A stretch of DNA of 8,219 nt from Rhodospirillaceae bacterium (GTDB lineage Bacteria > Pseudomonadota > Alphaproteobacteria > Rickettsiales > UBA3002). Numbering within the stretch: the first letter of the stretch is position 1; every line of letters starts with the position of its first letter. The position numbers and the translations under genes are program-made. The stretch covers positions 1 through 8,219 of the forward strand of contig CANHAG010000038.1 in assembly GCA_947458525.1 (NCBI GenBank). Direction: 5' to 3'. The notes beneath the pieces are model-generated. The model did no database searches. It had not been told where the DNA came from and saw only the letters and a program-made list of their open reading frames with translations. Shown in pieces: positions 1 through 6,843 of this stretch.

Positions 1-625
1 AAAGCACGGCCGCGCCCGGCGCTTTGGATACATGGTAAGGCTCACCCGTGAGGTAGGATTCATCCATGCTGCCATGGCCTTCCAGCACCGTGCCATCTAC
101 CGGCGCGGTTTCATGCGGCAATACAAGAATGGTATCGCCTATGGCGATATTGCTAAGCGGCACATCTTCAATATGCGCGCCGCGGCGGCGATGGGCGACC
201 GAGGGCATACGCTCGGCCAGTGCGCGCAATACGGAAGAGGCGCGGCGCACCGCATAGGCCTCCAGCGCCTGACCGCCCGAGAGCATAAGAATGATAAGGG
301 CAGCAGCGAGGTATTGATCCAGTAGGGCGGCGACGACCAGCTCAATCGCCCCCAAAAAATCTGCCCCGAGATTGCCCGCGAGTAAGCGGCGTATAATACG
401 CAACACCAGTGGCAGACCGCCCAGCAGGAAAATCACCAGAAGCGGTGCCTCGGCGCGCGTGACCGTGAATTCCTGCGACCGCAGCAGCGGCGCGGCGGCA
501 CCATCTGCCCCCAGCTGCAGCAGAAGACGCGCAGCAATGGCAAGAAGGCTCAAGCCGGCAATCGCGCTGCCCCAGGGCATGGCCTCCCCCGATGGCGGCG
601 GCACCGGATTCTTTATTGCTTTCAT
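1..625 (-). CDS. Heavy-metal-translocating P-type ATPase, N-terminal part (gene continues beyond position 1)
   Basis: This is the first 208 codons of a P1B-type ATPase, an inner-membrane pump that exports a soft or transition metal (Zn/Cd/Cu type) at the cost of ATP. Seen: hydrophobic segments at about residues 19-38, 60-79 and 89-118; a GG-x-P-type turn near residue 70; then [15 protein letters not shown] (116-130), a sequence typical of the P1B membrane-to-actuator junction. The actuator domain follows, with GDTILV at 163-168, PVDG at 176-179 and the hallmark DESYLTGEP at 188-196. There is no N-terminal HMA (CxxC) metal-binding domain. The phosphorylation and nucleotide domains (DKTGT) and the CPC-type metal motif lie outside the window, so the metal cannot be assigned. 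The ATG at 625 is the first start after an in-frame TAG at 637-635, but it has no clear Shine-Dalgarno. GTG 604 and ATG 580 (just after GGGGGAGG) are alternatives. It lies 65 bp downstream of the lipoprotein gene on the same strand. Confidence 0.85.
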   Translation of the reverse strand, partial: MKAIKNPVPPPSGEAMPWGSAIAGLSLLAIAARLLLQLGADGAAAPLLRSQEFTVTRAEAPLLVIFLLGGLPLVLRIIRRLLAGNLGADFLGAIELVVAALLDQYLAAALIILMLSGGQALEAYAVRRASSVLRALAERMPSVAHRRRGAHIEDVPLSNIAIGDTILVLPHETAPVDGTVLEGHGSMDESYLTGEPYHVSKAPGAAVL

Positions 626-690
626 CCGGCGAAGCTACCACGGCAGGCGGTGGAAAGAATCTGTTTTATTCCTGCAGCGCCTTATCGCGC

Positions 691-918
691 CTAATCTGGG
701 TCGATCTGGTAGGCGCCAGGCGGGCTGTAATAGATATCATCGTCAATATATTCATTATATTCATTTGCCGATGTGGGAATTTGCGAATCCGCCGGCAGTG
801 GGTGGCGGATATCGTACAGATCCCACACATCTTCCTTCGGCTTGGGCGAGCTGCAGCCGAAAATCATCAGCAGAAGCAATGCTATGCCTGTGCGCTTATA
901 TATTGAAATACTTATCAC
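691..918 (-). CDS. Small putative lipoprotein, function unknown
   Basis: This is a 75-aa protein with a lipoprotein signal: positively charged Lys8-Arg9, a hydrophobic core at residues 11-21, and a lipobox IFGC with the lipidated Cys at 22. Phe at -2 is unusual but tolerated. The residue after Cys is Ser, which by the Lol rule known from E. coli would favour the outer membrane. The mature part is only 54 residues, strongly acidic and Tyr-rich, with NEYNEYIDDDIYYSPPG near the C-terminus. I recognise no domain. The start is GTG at 918. An in-frame TAG lies four codons upstream, so this is the only long option, and there is no visible Shine-Dalgarno. The reading frame is locally A/T-richer than its neighbours. 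It precedes the P-type ATPase on the same strand and may be co-transcribed, and it is divergent from the kinase-like gene. The coding call rests on the signal peptide and context, not on a family match. Confidence 0.6.
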   Translation of the reverse strand: MISISIYKRTGIALLLLMIFGCSSPKPKEDVWDLYDIRHPLPADSQIPTSANEYNEYIDDDIYYSPPGAYQIDPD

Positions 919-1001
919 AGGGATAGCCTATACCATAATTTTGTGTGCAGCGCAGCAAAAACCATGTCTGCCCCCCTACCCTGCTAAGGATTTCACCGGT
1001 T

Positions 1002-1014
1002 GCGTAAATTACGC
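1002..1014. promoter_or_regulatory. Short palindrome in divergent intergenic region (possible operator)
   Basis: GCGTAA-A-TTACGC is a perfect 6+1+6 inverted repeat. It lies between the divergent lipoprotein gene (start 918) and the kinase-like gene (start 1104). Size and symmetry fit a dimeric regulator site, but no specific regulator is recognised and a chance palindrome is possible. Confidence 0.3.
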
Positions 1015-1046
1015 CACAGATAAAAAACTGCTCGCGCGCGCAGAAC

Positions 1047-1078
1047 TTAACGTCTTGTTAAGCTTTAGCGCCTACACT
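1047..1078 (+). promoter_or_regulatory. CtrA-type box overlapping the -35 of a candidate promoter
   Basis: TTAA at 1047-1050, seven bases, then TTAA at 1058-1061 match the TTAA-N7-TTAA core of the alphaproteobacterial cell-cycle regulator CtrA. The site is also a perfect inverted repeat (CTTAAC-GTCTT-GTTAAG, 1046-1062). A plausible -10 hexamer, TACACT, lies at 1073-1078, giving a start near 1085, so the box would span about -38 to -24. This is where CtrA activates promoters by replacing a poor -35; no good -35 is present here. The AGGA ribosome site (1091-1094) and the ATG at 1104 follow at sensible distances. CtrA binding is inferred from motif and geometry only. Confidence 0.5.
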
Positions 1079-1103
1079 GAGGCATAGAACAGGATGACCA
1101 CCG

Positions 1104-2204
1104 ATGGTGATCCATAACATTACCAGACCCTCGCCACAGATTGGCCTGCCCCGCTTCTTCGGGCGCGGGCTGGTAGCGTTTTTTCTGCTTGCAAACCTTG
1201 TCGCCTTCAATGTTGCGAATGACGCGCAGATACTGCTGTTGATTGTTGCGCTCAATCTGCTGGGGCTTATTGTCTATCTGCTGCTACGCCGCACGGTAAT
1301 GCTGCCCTTGCGCCGCATTCTCGATCTGGTGCATCACCTCGAGATGGCAGAAAAGGAAGCCTCCGCGCGCAGGCACCATCTCTCGTTTCAAGATGCGATT
1401 TATGATGTGCATCTGCGGCTGCAGACCCTGCTTACCGCCTACCGCCAGCACCAGAAAATCGAACATCAGCTGACCGAGGCGCATAGGGCGCTCACCCATT
1501 TTCATGCAGAGCAGGAGATCATCACACAGGCGACCTCGAGCGAGATTACCCAGCAATACCGAGCCATTCTGGCCTATGCACATTATCTGGAAGAGCGTAT
1601 TGCCCACCGCAGCGCCGACCCCTCCTTGCGCGAAGATTATGATGAAGTGTGCGAGCAGGCCTTTAACCTGCAGCTGATTGTGCAGGCCATGGGCGTGCTT
1701 GGTACCACGCGGCAGGAAACGGCAGCACTTAGCCGCCTGTCTCTGTCGGAGCGTATTATCTCCCTCATACTCGACCTTACCCCGAGCCTCGATAAGCGGG
1801 CGATGAAACTCACCACCCTCGCATGGGATGAAACTGTGCATGCGAAAAGCCACAGTGAAGTTCTAACCCTGACATTGTGGATGCTGCTTCTTGGCGGCAT
1901 ACGTTTTGCCGAGGATGAAAGTACCCTCACACTTGGCTGCAGGGAGCAGGGCGGCAGGGCGGTGATGGAAATCACCATCAGCTTCCTAAGCCCGGCAGCG
2001 CTTACGGAATCCGAACGGCTTGCGTATCTGGAAGAAAAACTAAGCCGTGGCGGGCGTGATGCCTCCATGTTCGCGCAGGTATTAAAGTCTCACGGCAACA
2101 TCCAGCTCGCCCGGCTGCTGGCAGGGCGGATAGAAGGCGACATCGCCATCACCCCGCTTACCAGCTATTCCTGCTGCATCACTCTAACCCTGCCGCGCGC
2201 GTAA
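1104..2204 (+). CDS. Membrane-anchored, degenerate histidine-kinase-like protein
   Basis: This 366-aa protein has the layout of a sensor kinase. There are two closely spaced transmembrane helices (about 21-38 and 42-61), a HAMP-like segment with PLRRILDLVHHLE (68-80), a probable coiled coil (about 105-143), a HisKA/DHp-like helix pair (about 144-198) and a C-terminal region with the outline of a HATPase_c domain (about 215-364). The catalytic residues are missing. Where kinases have S-H-E-L-R-T-P-L the protein has SSEITQQY (145-152), so Ser146 stands in for the phosphoacceptor His. The N-box position reads LLLGGIRF instead of the usual L-x-N-A-I-K-F pattern, and no G1 (DxGxG) or G2 (GxGLGL) box is visible, although the closing ITLTLP strand is kept. 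It is therefore probably a pseudo-kinase or scaffold. DHp plus degenerate CA recalls ChpT, but ChpT is soluble and keeps its His. The ATG has AGGA nine bases upstream. The 3' end overlaps metW by 21 bp, convergently. Confidence 0.75.
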   Translation: MVIHNITRPSPQIGLPRFFGRGLVAFFLLANLVAFNVANDAQILLLIVALNLLGLIVYLLLRRTVMLPLRRILDLVHHLEMAEKEASARRHHLSFQDAIYDVHLRLQTLLTAYRQHQKIEHQLTEAHRALTHFHAEQEIITQATSSEITQQYRAILAYAHYLEERIAHRSADPSLREDYDEVCEQAFNLQLIVQAMGVLGTTRQETAALSRLSLSERIISLILDLTPSLDKRAMKLTTLAWDETVHAKSHSEVLTLTLWMLLLGGIRFAEDESTLTLGCREQGGRAVMEITISFLSPAALTESERLAYLEEKLSRGGRDASMFAQVLKSHGNIQLARLLAGRIEGDIAITPLTSYSCCITLTLPRA

Positions 2205-2801
2205 GAGAAACACGCCCTGCTGGCCGAACAGATTCGCCCAGTGCCCCCGGCCAGAGAAGCCGGAGCGCTCACCCGTTGCATCCACCACGATGCGGCGCTC
2301 AATAACAATCCCCATACGCTCACATAAAATCACGAAATCGGAGATCGTGCAGAAATGGATGTTGGGCGTGTCATACCATTCATAGCTTAAGGTAGAGGTC
2401 ACGGGCATTCGCCCCGCCATGGCAAAGTAAAGCCGGTTTTTCCAATGGCCAAAATTGGGCACCGAGACAATCGCCTGTTTGCCCACGCGCGTGAGTTCGG
2501 CCAGCACGCGGCGCGGCTCTTTCATCGCCTGCAGCGTCATGCTCAAAATCGCATAGTCATAGGCGGCGCTTGGGTAATCGGCGAGATCCTGCTCACCATC
2601 TCCCTGAATCACCGAAATGCCGCGCGCGATTGCGCGGTGCACCTGCTGCTGGGTCAGTTCGATACCGCGCCCATCCACGTTCTTTTCGGCCTTCAGCCAG
2701 GCCAGAAGTTCGCCCTCGCCACACCCCACATCCAGCACGCGGCTTTCTGGCGCCACCAGCTCGGCTATCGTCATCAGATCGGGGCGGAGCGGCGCGATCA
2801 T
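2184..2801 (-). CDS. metW: Methionine biosynthesis protein MetW (SAM-dependent methyltransferase fold)
   Basis: This 205-aa class I methyltransferase-fold protein is the usual partner of MetX in proteobacterial methionine synthesis. Seen: SAM-binding motif [10 protein letters not shown] (22-30); the acidic end of beta-2, GIEL (46-49); GDGEQDL (67-73); and the MetW-family signatures PNFGHW (115-120), GRMPVT (130-135) and WYDTPNIH (142-149). The family is needed together with MetX for efficient homoserine acylation in several proteobacteria, and its own methyl acceptor is not established. The ATG at 2801 sits in an ATGA overlap with the metX stop, so the two are translationally coupled. Its 3' end runs 21 bp into the convergent kinase-like gene, and no terminator is visible there. 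Confidence 0.93.
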   Translation of the reverse strand: MIAPLRPDLMTIAELVAPESRVLDVGCGEGELLAWLKAEKNVDGRGIELTQQQVHRAIARGISVIQGDGEQDLADYPSAAYDYAILSMTLQAMKEPRRVLAELTRVGKQAIVSVPNFGHWKNRLYFAMAGRMPVTSTLSYEWYDTPNIHFCTISDFVILCERMGIVIERRIVVDATGERSGFSGRGHWANLFGQQGVFLLRARQG

Positions 2802-3979
2802 AAAATCCCTTTCGCTTTGGCGGCGCCATCCAGAAATCCGCGCAAGGTGGCATGCATGGCGGGAACATCGAGCAAGAAGGCGTCATGGCCTTTATCGGTT
2901 TCAATTTCAGCGAAACTTACATTCGCCGCGACCGCATTCAGCGCCCGCACAAGGCGGCGGCTTTCCTCGGTGGGGAAGAGCCAGTCGCTGGTAAACGATA
3001 TCACACAATAGCGGATACTGGTGCCAAGAAACGCCCGACTCAAATGCCCGCCAAAATCGCGCTCGAGGTCGAAATAATCCATGGCGCGGGTAATATAGAG
3101 ATAGGCGTTCGGATCAAACCGCTCGATGAAGGATTTCCCCTGATGATGCAGGTAAGACTCCACCGCAAAATCAATATCGAACCCGTAGCCGAGCGCCAGC
3201 TTGTTCTGCAACCGCCTGCCAAATTTCTCCTGCAGCGCAATCTGCGAAAGATAGGTGACATGCGCCGTCATGCGCGCCACCGCCAGCCCTTTGGCCGGAA
3301 ACCTGCCGCGCTCAATATAATGCCCCTCCTGCCAGCCCGGATCGGCCATCACCGCCTGACGCCCGATTTCATGAAACGCGATATTCTGCGGCGAATGTCT
3401 GGCCGCCGTGCAAAGCGGTACGCAGGCATAAAGCGCATCCGGGTAGCGCACCGCCCAGTCCAGCGCGAGCATGCCCCCCATCGAGCCGCCAATGACCGCA
3501 AAAAGCTGGCGGATGCCCAGTGCCTCCACCAGTAATTTCTGCGCACGCACCATGTCACCGATGGTCACCACGGGGAAGGTGATGCCATAAGGCTTGCCGG
3601 TCGCGGGGTTGGTGGATTTGGGCCCCGTAGAGCCCATACAGCCCCCCATCACATTGCTGGTGATGAGAAAATACCTGTCCGTATCAAACACGCAGCCGGG
3701 GCCAACAATATCCTCCCACCAGCCGGGCTTGCCGGTTACCGGGTGTGGGCCAGTGAGGTATTGATCCCCCGTCAGCCCGTGGCAGAGCAAGATCGCATTC
3801 GACTTTTCAGCATTCAGTTGCCCGTGGGTCTGGTAAGCGAGGGTGATGGTTTCCATCGCCGCGCCGCAATCAAACCGGAAAGGCTCTGCGGGCGTGATAT
3901 CCATGCACAGCCCGACCTCTACCTCCCGCCCATCTGGGCCGAAGCTGAGTGTTGTTGTGTAAGGATCAGAACAATGCAT
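2798..3979 (-). CDS. metX: Homoserine O-acyltransferase MetX (acetyl or succinyl donor)
   Basis: This 393-aa alpha/beta-hydrolase-fold enzyme performs the first committed step of methionine synthesis, transferring an acyl group from acyl-CoA to the homoserine hydroxyl in the cytoplasm. Seen: oxyanion-side segment CHGLTGDQY (66-74); [13 protein letters not shown] (108-120), a MetX hallmark; nucleophile elbow GGSMGG with Ser166; catalytic Asp332 in TSDWLFP; and catalytic His365 in GHDAFLL. The length is normal for the family. I cannot decide acetyl versus succinyl donor by eye: MetX enzymes paired with MetW include succinyltransferases. The ATG at 3979 is the first start in frame after the rimM stop, with a weak GGA-containing ribosome site, and lies 26 bases after that stop. 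It overlaps metW by 4 bp (ATGA). The order rimM-metX-metW on one strand suggests one operon. I see no SAM riboswitch in the short rimM-metX gap. Confidence 0.95.
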   Translation of the reverse strand: MHCSDPYTTTLSFGPDGREVEVGLCMDITPAEPFRFDCGAAMETITLAYQTHGQLNAEKSNAILLCHGLTGDQYLTGPHPVTGKPGWWEDIVGPGCVFDTDRYFLITSNVMGGCMGSTGPKSTNPATGKPYGITFPVVTIGDMVRAQKLLVEALGIRQLFAVIGGSMGGMLALDWAVRYPDALYACVPLCTAARHSPQNIAFHEIGRQAVMADPGWQEGHYIERGRFPAKGLAVARMTAHVTYLSQIALQEKFGRRLQNKLALGYGFDIDFAVESYLHHQGKSFIERFDPNAYLYITRAMDYFDLERDFGGHLSRAFLGTSIRYCVISFTSDWLFPTEESRRLVRALNAVAANVSFAEIETDKGHDAFLLDVPAMHATLRGFLDGAAKAKGIL

Positions 3980-4005
3980 GGGAGTTTCATCCGCAAGGCA
4001 ACAGC

Positions 4006-4524
4006 CTATCCCTGCGGCGATTTTACCGCAAGAATTTCCGGCGGCGCGATGGTAAGCCTGCGCCGCGCCAGATCGCGTACCGGAAAAACCACCTCCGTGA
4101 AGCTGAACATCTCTTCCCGGCCATCGGTGGTAATAATTTCCAGAATATCGCCCGCGCCAAAATTATACAGCTGTTTCACCACACCAAACGCCGCACCGCT
4201 TTCGGTGGCCACCTCCATGCCGATAAGATCCGCCACATAGACCGTGCCATCCTCCGGCTCCGGCAGCGCCGAGCGCGGCACGCCCAGCTTGCGTCCACGC
4301 CAGAGCGCAGCTTCTTCGCGGGTTTTTACCCCCTCAATACTGGCGATGAACCCGCCCGCAGCAGTTCCGGTGACGCGCAGATGCACCGGCGCACCTGAGG
4401 GATCATAAAGCGGGGAGAACTGCGCGAAAGATTCCGGCGGCGTGGCAAGTGATTTGATCTTCATGCGCCCGCTTACCCCATGGGGTGAGGTAATGACAGC
4501 AAGGCAGATGAAGGGGTCTGACAT
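4006..4524 (-). CDS. rimM: 16S rRNA-processing / ribosome maturation factor RimM
   Basis: This 172-aa protein has the two-domain RimM layout: an N-terminal beta-barrel with [11 protein letters not shown] (15-25) and a C-terminal PRC-barrel with YVADLIGM (96-103), FGAGDILEI (122-130) and the [12 protein letters not shown] strand (141-152). RimM binds ribosomal protein uS19 in the 30S head and helps mature the 16S 3' domain. The length is normal. The ATG at 4524 has a modest AGG nine bases upstream. In most proteobacteria rimM sits between rpsP and trmD. Here neither neighbour is present: upstream are a 22-codon ORF (stop 10 bases before this ATG) and tRNA-His, and downstream is metX. Confidence 0.93.
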   Translation of the reverse strand: MSDPFICLAVITSPHGVSGRMKIKSLATPPESFAQFSPLYDPSGAPVHLRVTGTAAGGFIASIEGVKTREEAALWRGRKLGVPRSALPEPEDGTVYVADLIGMEVATESGAAFGVVKQLYNFGAGDILEIITTDGREEMFSFTEVVFPVRDLARRRLTIAPPEILAVKSPQG

Positions 4525-4534
4525 GATCTGATAC

Positions 4535-4603
4535 CTATCCGACCATGTTCACCATACCGGCAACGAACAGTACCACGCCAGCAACCGCAATCGCTATTCC
4601 CAT
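4535..4603 (-). CDS. 22-aa hydrophobic small protein (probable single membrane helix)
   Basis: This 22-codon ORF begins with ATG at 4603 and ends with TAG at 4537-4535. It has the best ribosome-binding site in the window, AAGGAGG (4615-4609) five bases before the ATG. The peptide (MGIAIAVAGVVLFVAG-, then MVNMVG) is almost entirely hydrophobic with no charged side chain, as expected for one short membrane helix. Its stop lies 10 bases before the rimM ATG, so translation may be coupled to rimM. I recognise no family. It could be a genuine small membrane protein (a class that includes subunits such as KdpF or CydX, with no sequence match claimed) or a leader ORF tuning rimM expression. The strong, correctly spaced ribosome site and the composition are the evidence for translation. 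Confidence 0.6.
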   Translation of the reverse strand: MGIAIAVAGVVLFVAGMVNMVG

Positions 4604-4608
4604 ATTAT

Positions 4609-4615
4609 CCTCCTT
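4609..4615 (-). promoter_or_regulatory. Strong Shine-Dalgarno of the 22-codon ORF
   Basis: On the minus strand AAGGAGG is followed by ATAAT and then ATG at 4603. This near-perfect anti-16S match at 5-nt spacing decides the start of the small ORF. It is clearly stronger than the sites in front of rimM, metX or glnB. Confidence 0.75.
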
Positions 4616-4630
4616 CACTTTATTATTTCA

Positions 4631-4701
4631 CGCAGGCAAAAAACACCCTGCGGGCACATGGCGTAAGTATTTCACAAACATCAGCCTGAATTTTTACTTA
4701 C
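4631..4701 (-). other. Leader with two inverted repeats and a U-run, between tRNA-His and the small ORF
   Basis: Read on the minus strand: GTAAGTA (4701-4695) pairs with TACTTAC (4669-4663) across 25 nt. CGCAGG (4652-4647) pairs with CCTGCG (4636-4631) across a loop containing six T residues (4643-4638). A short alternative hairpin, GCCC-GCA-GGGT (4655-4645), sits immediately before that T-run and could act as a weak terminator for tRNA-His. The short and long hairpins share bases, so they are mutually exclusive. An attenuator is possible but unproven; the stems are short. Confidence 0.3.
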
Positions 4702-4724
4702 CCAGCATATCCGGTATCTTTGTC

Positions 4725-4802
4725 TGGGGCGAGTGACGGGTCTCGAACCCGCAACCTCCAGAGCCACAATCTGGCGCTCTAACCAATTGAGCTACACCCG
4801 CC
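4725..4802 (-). tRNA. tRNA-His (anticodon GTG)
   Basis: A complete cloverleaf reads on the minus strand. The acceptor arm GGCGGGTG (4802-4795) pairs with CACTCGCC (4735-4728), including the extra G-1:C73 pair that identifies tRNA-His, with one G-U pair. The anticodon stem CCAGA/TCTGG encloses loop TTGTGGC with anticodon GTG at 4767-4765. The T-arm is GCGGG-TTCGAGA-CCCGT. The 3' CCA is encoded (4727-4725). The gene carries canonical U8 and a normal D-arm. It lies 121 bases upstream of the 22-codon ORF on the same strand and could share a transcript with it, since only a weak terminator candidate lies between. Confidence 0.95.
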
Positions 4803-4836
4803 ATACCATGCGTTGCATACCCCGCAAAGCCGGGCA

Positions 4837-4865
4837 GTTAAACGCGAAGACTCTGCAAAAATCAA
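4837..4865 (-). promoter_or_regulatory. Candidate sigma-70-type promoter of tRNA-His
   Basis: On the minus strand TTGATT (4865-4860) and TTTAAC (4842-4837) are separated by 17 bases. Each matches consensus at four of six positions. The predicted start, near 4830, is about 28 nt upstream of the mature tRNA 5' end, a normal length for a tRNA 5' leader. Confidence 0.45.
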
Positions 4866-4872
4866 GCGCTGC

Positions 4873-4900
4873 TTTTTTAGGCAGTCGTCCGCCTAAAAAA
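4873..4900. repeat. Perfect 10-bp inverted repeat, T-tract and A-tract outermost
   Basis: TTTTTTAGGC (4873-4882) and GCCTAAAAAA (4891-4900) are perfect inverted copies around an 8-base spacer. An intrinsic terminator would have A residues on the 5' side and T residues on the 3' side. Here the order is reversed on both strands, so it is not a standard terminator. It lies between tRNA-His and glnB, just upstream of the tRNA promoter. A protein-binding site or cruciform is possible. Confidence 0.5.
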
Positions 4901-4946
4901 ACGCCAGAATGCATAAAATTCAGCGCAGCTGACATCATGTATTACT

Positions 4947-4974
4947 TTGAGAGTTGCCAGCTTGCTATTGAAAT
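4947..4974 (+). promoter_or_regulatory. Possible sigma-70-type promoter upstream of glnB
   Basis: TTGAGA (4947-4952) matches -35 at five of six positions. TGAAAT (4969-4974), 16 bases further on, matches -10 at four of six. A constitutive promoter upstream of a sigma-54 one is common for glnBA operons, but this match alone is weak in A/T-rich sequence. Confidence 0.25.
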
Positions 4975-4982
4975 TTTGGTGA

Positions 4983-5393
<411 letters not shown>

Positions 5394-5423
5394 TACACGC
5401 AATTTCAACCTTAAGGAGCTTTT

Positions 5424-6827
5424 ATGTCTGACAAATTTTTCGATCTAATGAAAAAACACGATGTGCAGTTTGTAGATTTCCGCTTCACCGATCCGCGCGG
5501 CAAATGGCAGCACACCACCTATATCGCCGACAAGGTGAATAAGGACACATTTGTGGATGGTGTCATGTTTGACGGCTCCTCAATCGCCGGATGGAAATCC
5601 ATCAACGAGTCGGACATGATTTTAATGCCGGATGCCTCAACCGCCTTCCTTGACCCGTTCGCCGCCCAGCCCACGCTGGTAGTGACGGGCGATATTATCG
5701 AACCATCGAGCGGCCAGCCTTACGGGCGCGACCCCCGCTCCACCGCCAAGCGCGCCGAGGCATATCTCCAATATACCGGCATTGGTGACGCCGCGTATTT
5801 CGGGCCGGAGCTGGAGTTTTTCGTATTCGACGATGTGCGGTTTGATCAGGGCATGTTCGGCGCGTTTTATGAGCTGGATTCGGAGGAGTCTCCCAATAAT
5901 TCGGGCAGGCGTTATGAGGCGAATAACCTCGGCCACCGCCCGGGCGTCAAGGGCGGGTATTTCCCCGTTCCTCCGGTGGATTCCGCGCAGGATCTTCGCG
6001 GCGAGATGCTCTCGACCTTACGCGAAGTGGGCATCACCCCGGTGCTGCACCACCACGAAGTTGCCCCCAGCCAGCATGAGCTGGGGTTTGATTTCTCAAA
6101 TCTGACCGCTACGGCCGATAACGTGCAGAAATATAAATATGTGATCCATAACGTCGCCCATACCTACGGTAAAACGGCGACCTTCATGCCCAAGCCAATT
6201 GCGGGGGATAATGGTTCGGGCATGCATGTGCATCAATCCATCTGGAAGGATGGCAAGCCGCTTTTCGCCGGCAATGGCTATGCCGATCTGTCGGAACTGT
6301 GCCTCTATTATATCGGCGGCATCATCAAGCACGCCAAGGCACTCAACGCCATCTGCAACAGCTCCACCAACAGCTACAAGCGCCTGGTGCCGGGCTATGA
6401 AGCGCCGGTGCTGCTTGCCTATTCGTCGCGCAACCGCTCGGCCTCCATCCGCATTCCGTATGTGGCTTCGCCCAAAGCCAAACGGATTGAGACGCGCTTC
6501 CCGGATTCGTCGGGCAACCCTTACCTTACCTTCTCCGCGCTGCTCATGGCGGGGCTGGACGGGATTGAAAACAAAATCCACCCCGGGGATGCTATGGATA
6601 AAAACCTTTACGATCTGCCGCCCGAAGAGCTGAAAGAAGTGCCCCATGTGTCGCGCTCCCTGCGTGAGGCGGTGGAGGCGCTTGATGCCGACCGCGCGTT
6701 CCTGAAAAAGGGTGACGTGTTCAGTGACGATCAGATCAACGCCTATATCGACCTCAAGATGGAAGAAATCCAGAAATGGGAAATGGCGCCGCACCCGATC
6801 GAGTTCAAAATGTATTATTCGGTGTAG
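5424..6827 (+). CDS. glnA: Glutamine synthetase type I (GSI-beta, adenylylatable)
   Basis: This 467-aa enzyme makes glutamine from glutamate, ammonium and ATP as a cytoplasmic dodecamer. Seen: N-terminal beta-grasp domain with FDGSSIAGW (49-57); metal ligands in GPELEFF (127-133); the Glu212/Glu219 region in [17 protein letters not shown]/metal motif NGSGMHVH (263-270, His268); glutamate-binding NRSASIRIP (337-345); ETRFPD (356-361); and adenylylation loop [10 protein letters not shown] with Tyr396, equivalent to Tyr397 in E. coli. All catalytic positions look intact and the length is normal. The ATG at 5424 follows AAGGAGC at good spacing. Activity is expected to be controlled by GlnE adenylylation in response to the P-II protein encoded 30 bases upstream, and transcription by the shared sigma-54 promoter. 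Confidence 0.98.
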   Translation: MSDKFFDLMKKHDVQFVDFRFTDPRGKWQHTTYIADKVNKDTFVDGVMFDGSSIAGWKSINESDMILMPDASTAFLDPFAAQPTLVVTGDIIEPSSGQPYGRDPRSTAKRAEAYLQYTGIGDAAYFGPELEFFVFDDVRFDQGMFGAFYELDSEESPNNSGRRYEANNLGHRPGVKGGYFPVPPVDSAQDLRGEMLSTLREVGITPVLHHHEVAPSQHELGFDFSNLTATADNVQKYKYVIHNVAHTYGKTATFMPKPIAGDNGSGMHVHQSIWKDGKPLFAGNGYADLSELCLYYIGGIIKHAKALNAICNSSTNSYKRLVPGYEAPVLLAYSSRNRSASIRIPYVASPKAKRIETRFPDSSGNPYLTFSALLMAGLDGIENKIHPGDAMDKNLYDLPPEELKEVPHVSRSLREAVEALDADRAFLKKGDVFSDDQINAYIDLKMEEIQKWEMAPHPIEFKMYYSV

Positions 6828-6843
6828 GGATTTTCGGGTTGGT

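Noticed and set aside
342..641. 99-aa minus-strand ORF overlapping the P-type ATPase N-terminus
   Set aside because: It is in a different frame from the ATPase. The ATPase frame carries the DESYLTGEP signature and membrane segments, and this one has only low-complexity Ala/Gly/Arg sequence.
1094..1117. 7-codon ORF (MTTDGDP) overlapping the start of the kinase-like gene
   Set aside because: Too short to support, with no ribosome site of its own. The AGGA at 1091 overlaps its ATG and is correctly spaced for ATG 1104.
308..3769. Identical 13-mer GAGGTATTGATCC near 310 and near 3757
   Set aside because: Both copies encode the tetrapeptide DQYL on the minus strand, in the ATPase and in MetX; this is coincidental codon identity, not a repeat element.
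3980..4005. SAM-responsive riboswitch before metX
   Set aside because: The rimM-metX gap is only 26 bases and shows no SAM-II-like pseudoknot; nothing in the leader before the small ORF matches a known SAM riboswitch by eye.
3949..4398. 149-aa plus-strand ORF opposite rimM and metX
   Set aside because: Antisense shadow of two well-conserved genes, with no recognisable domain.
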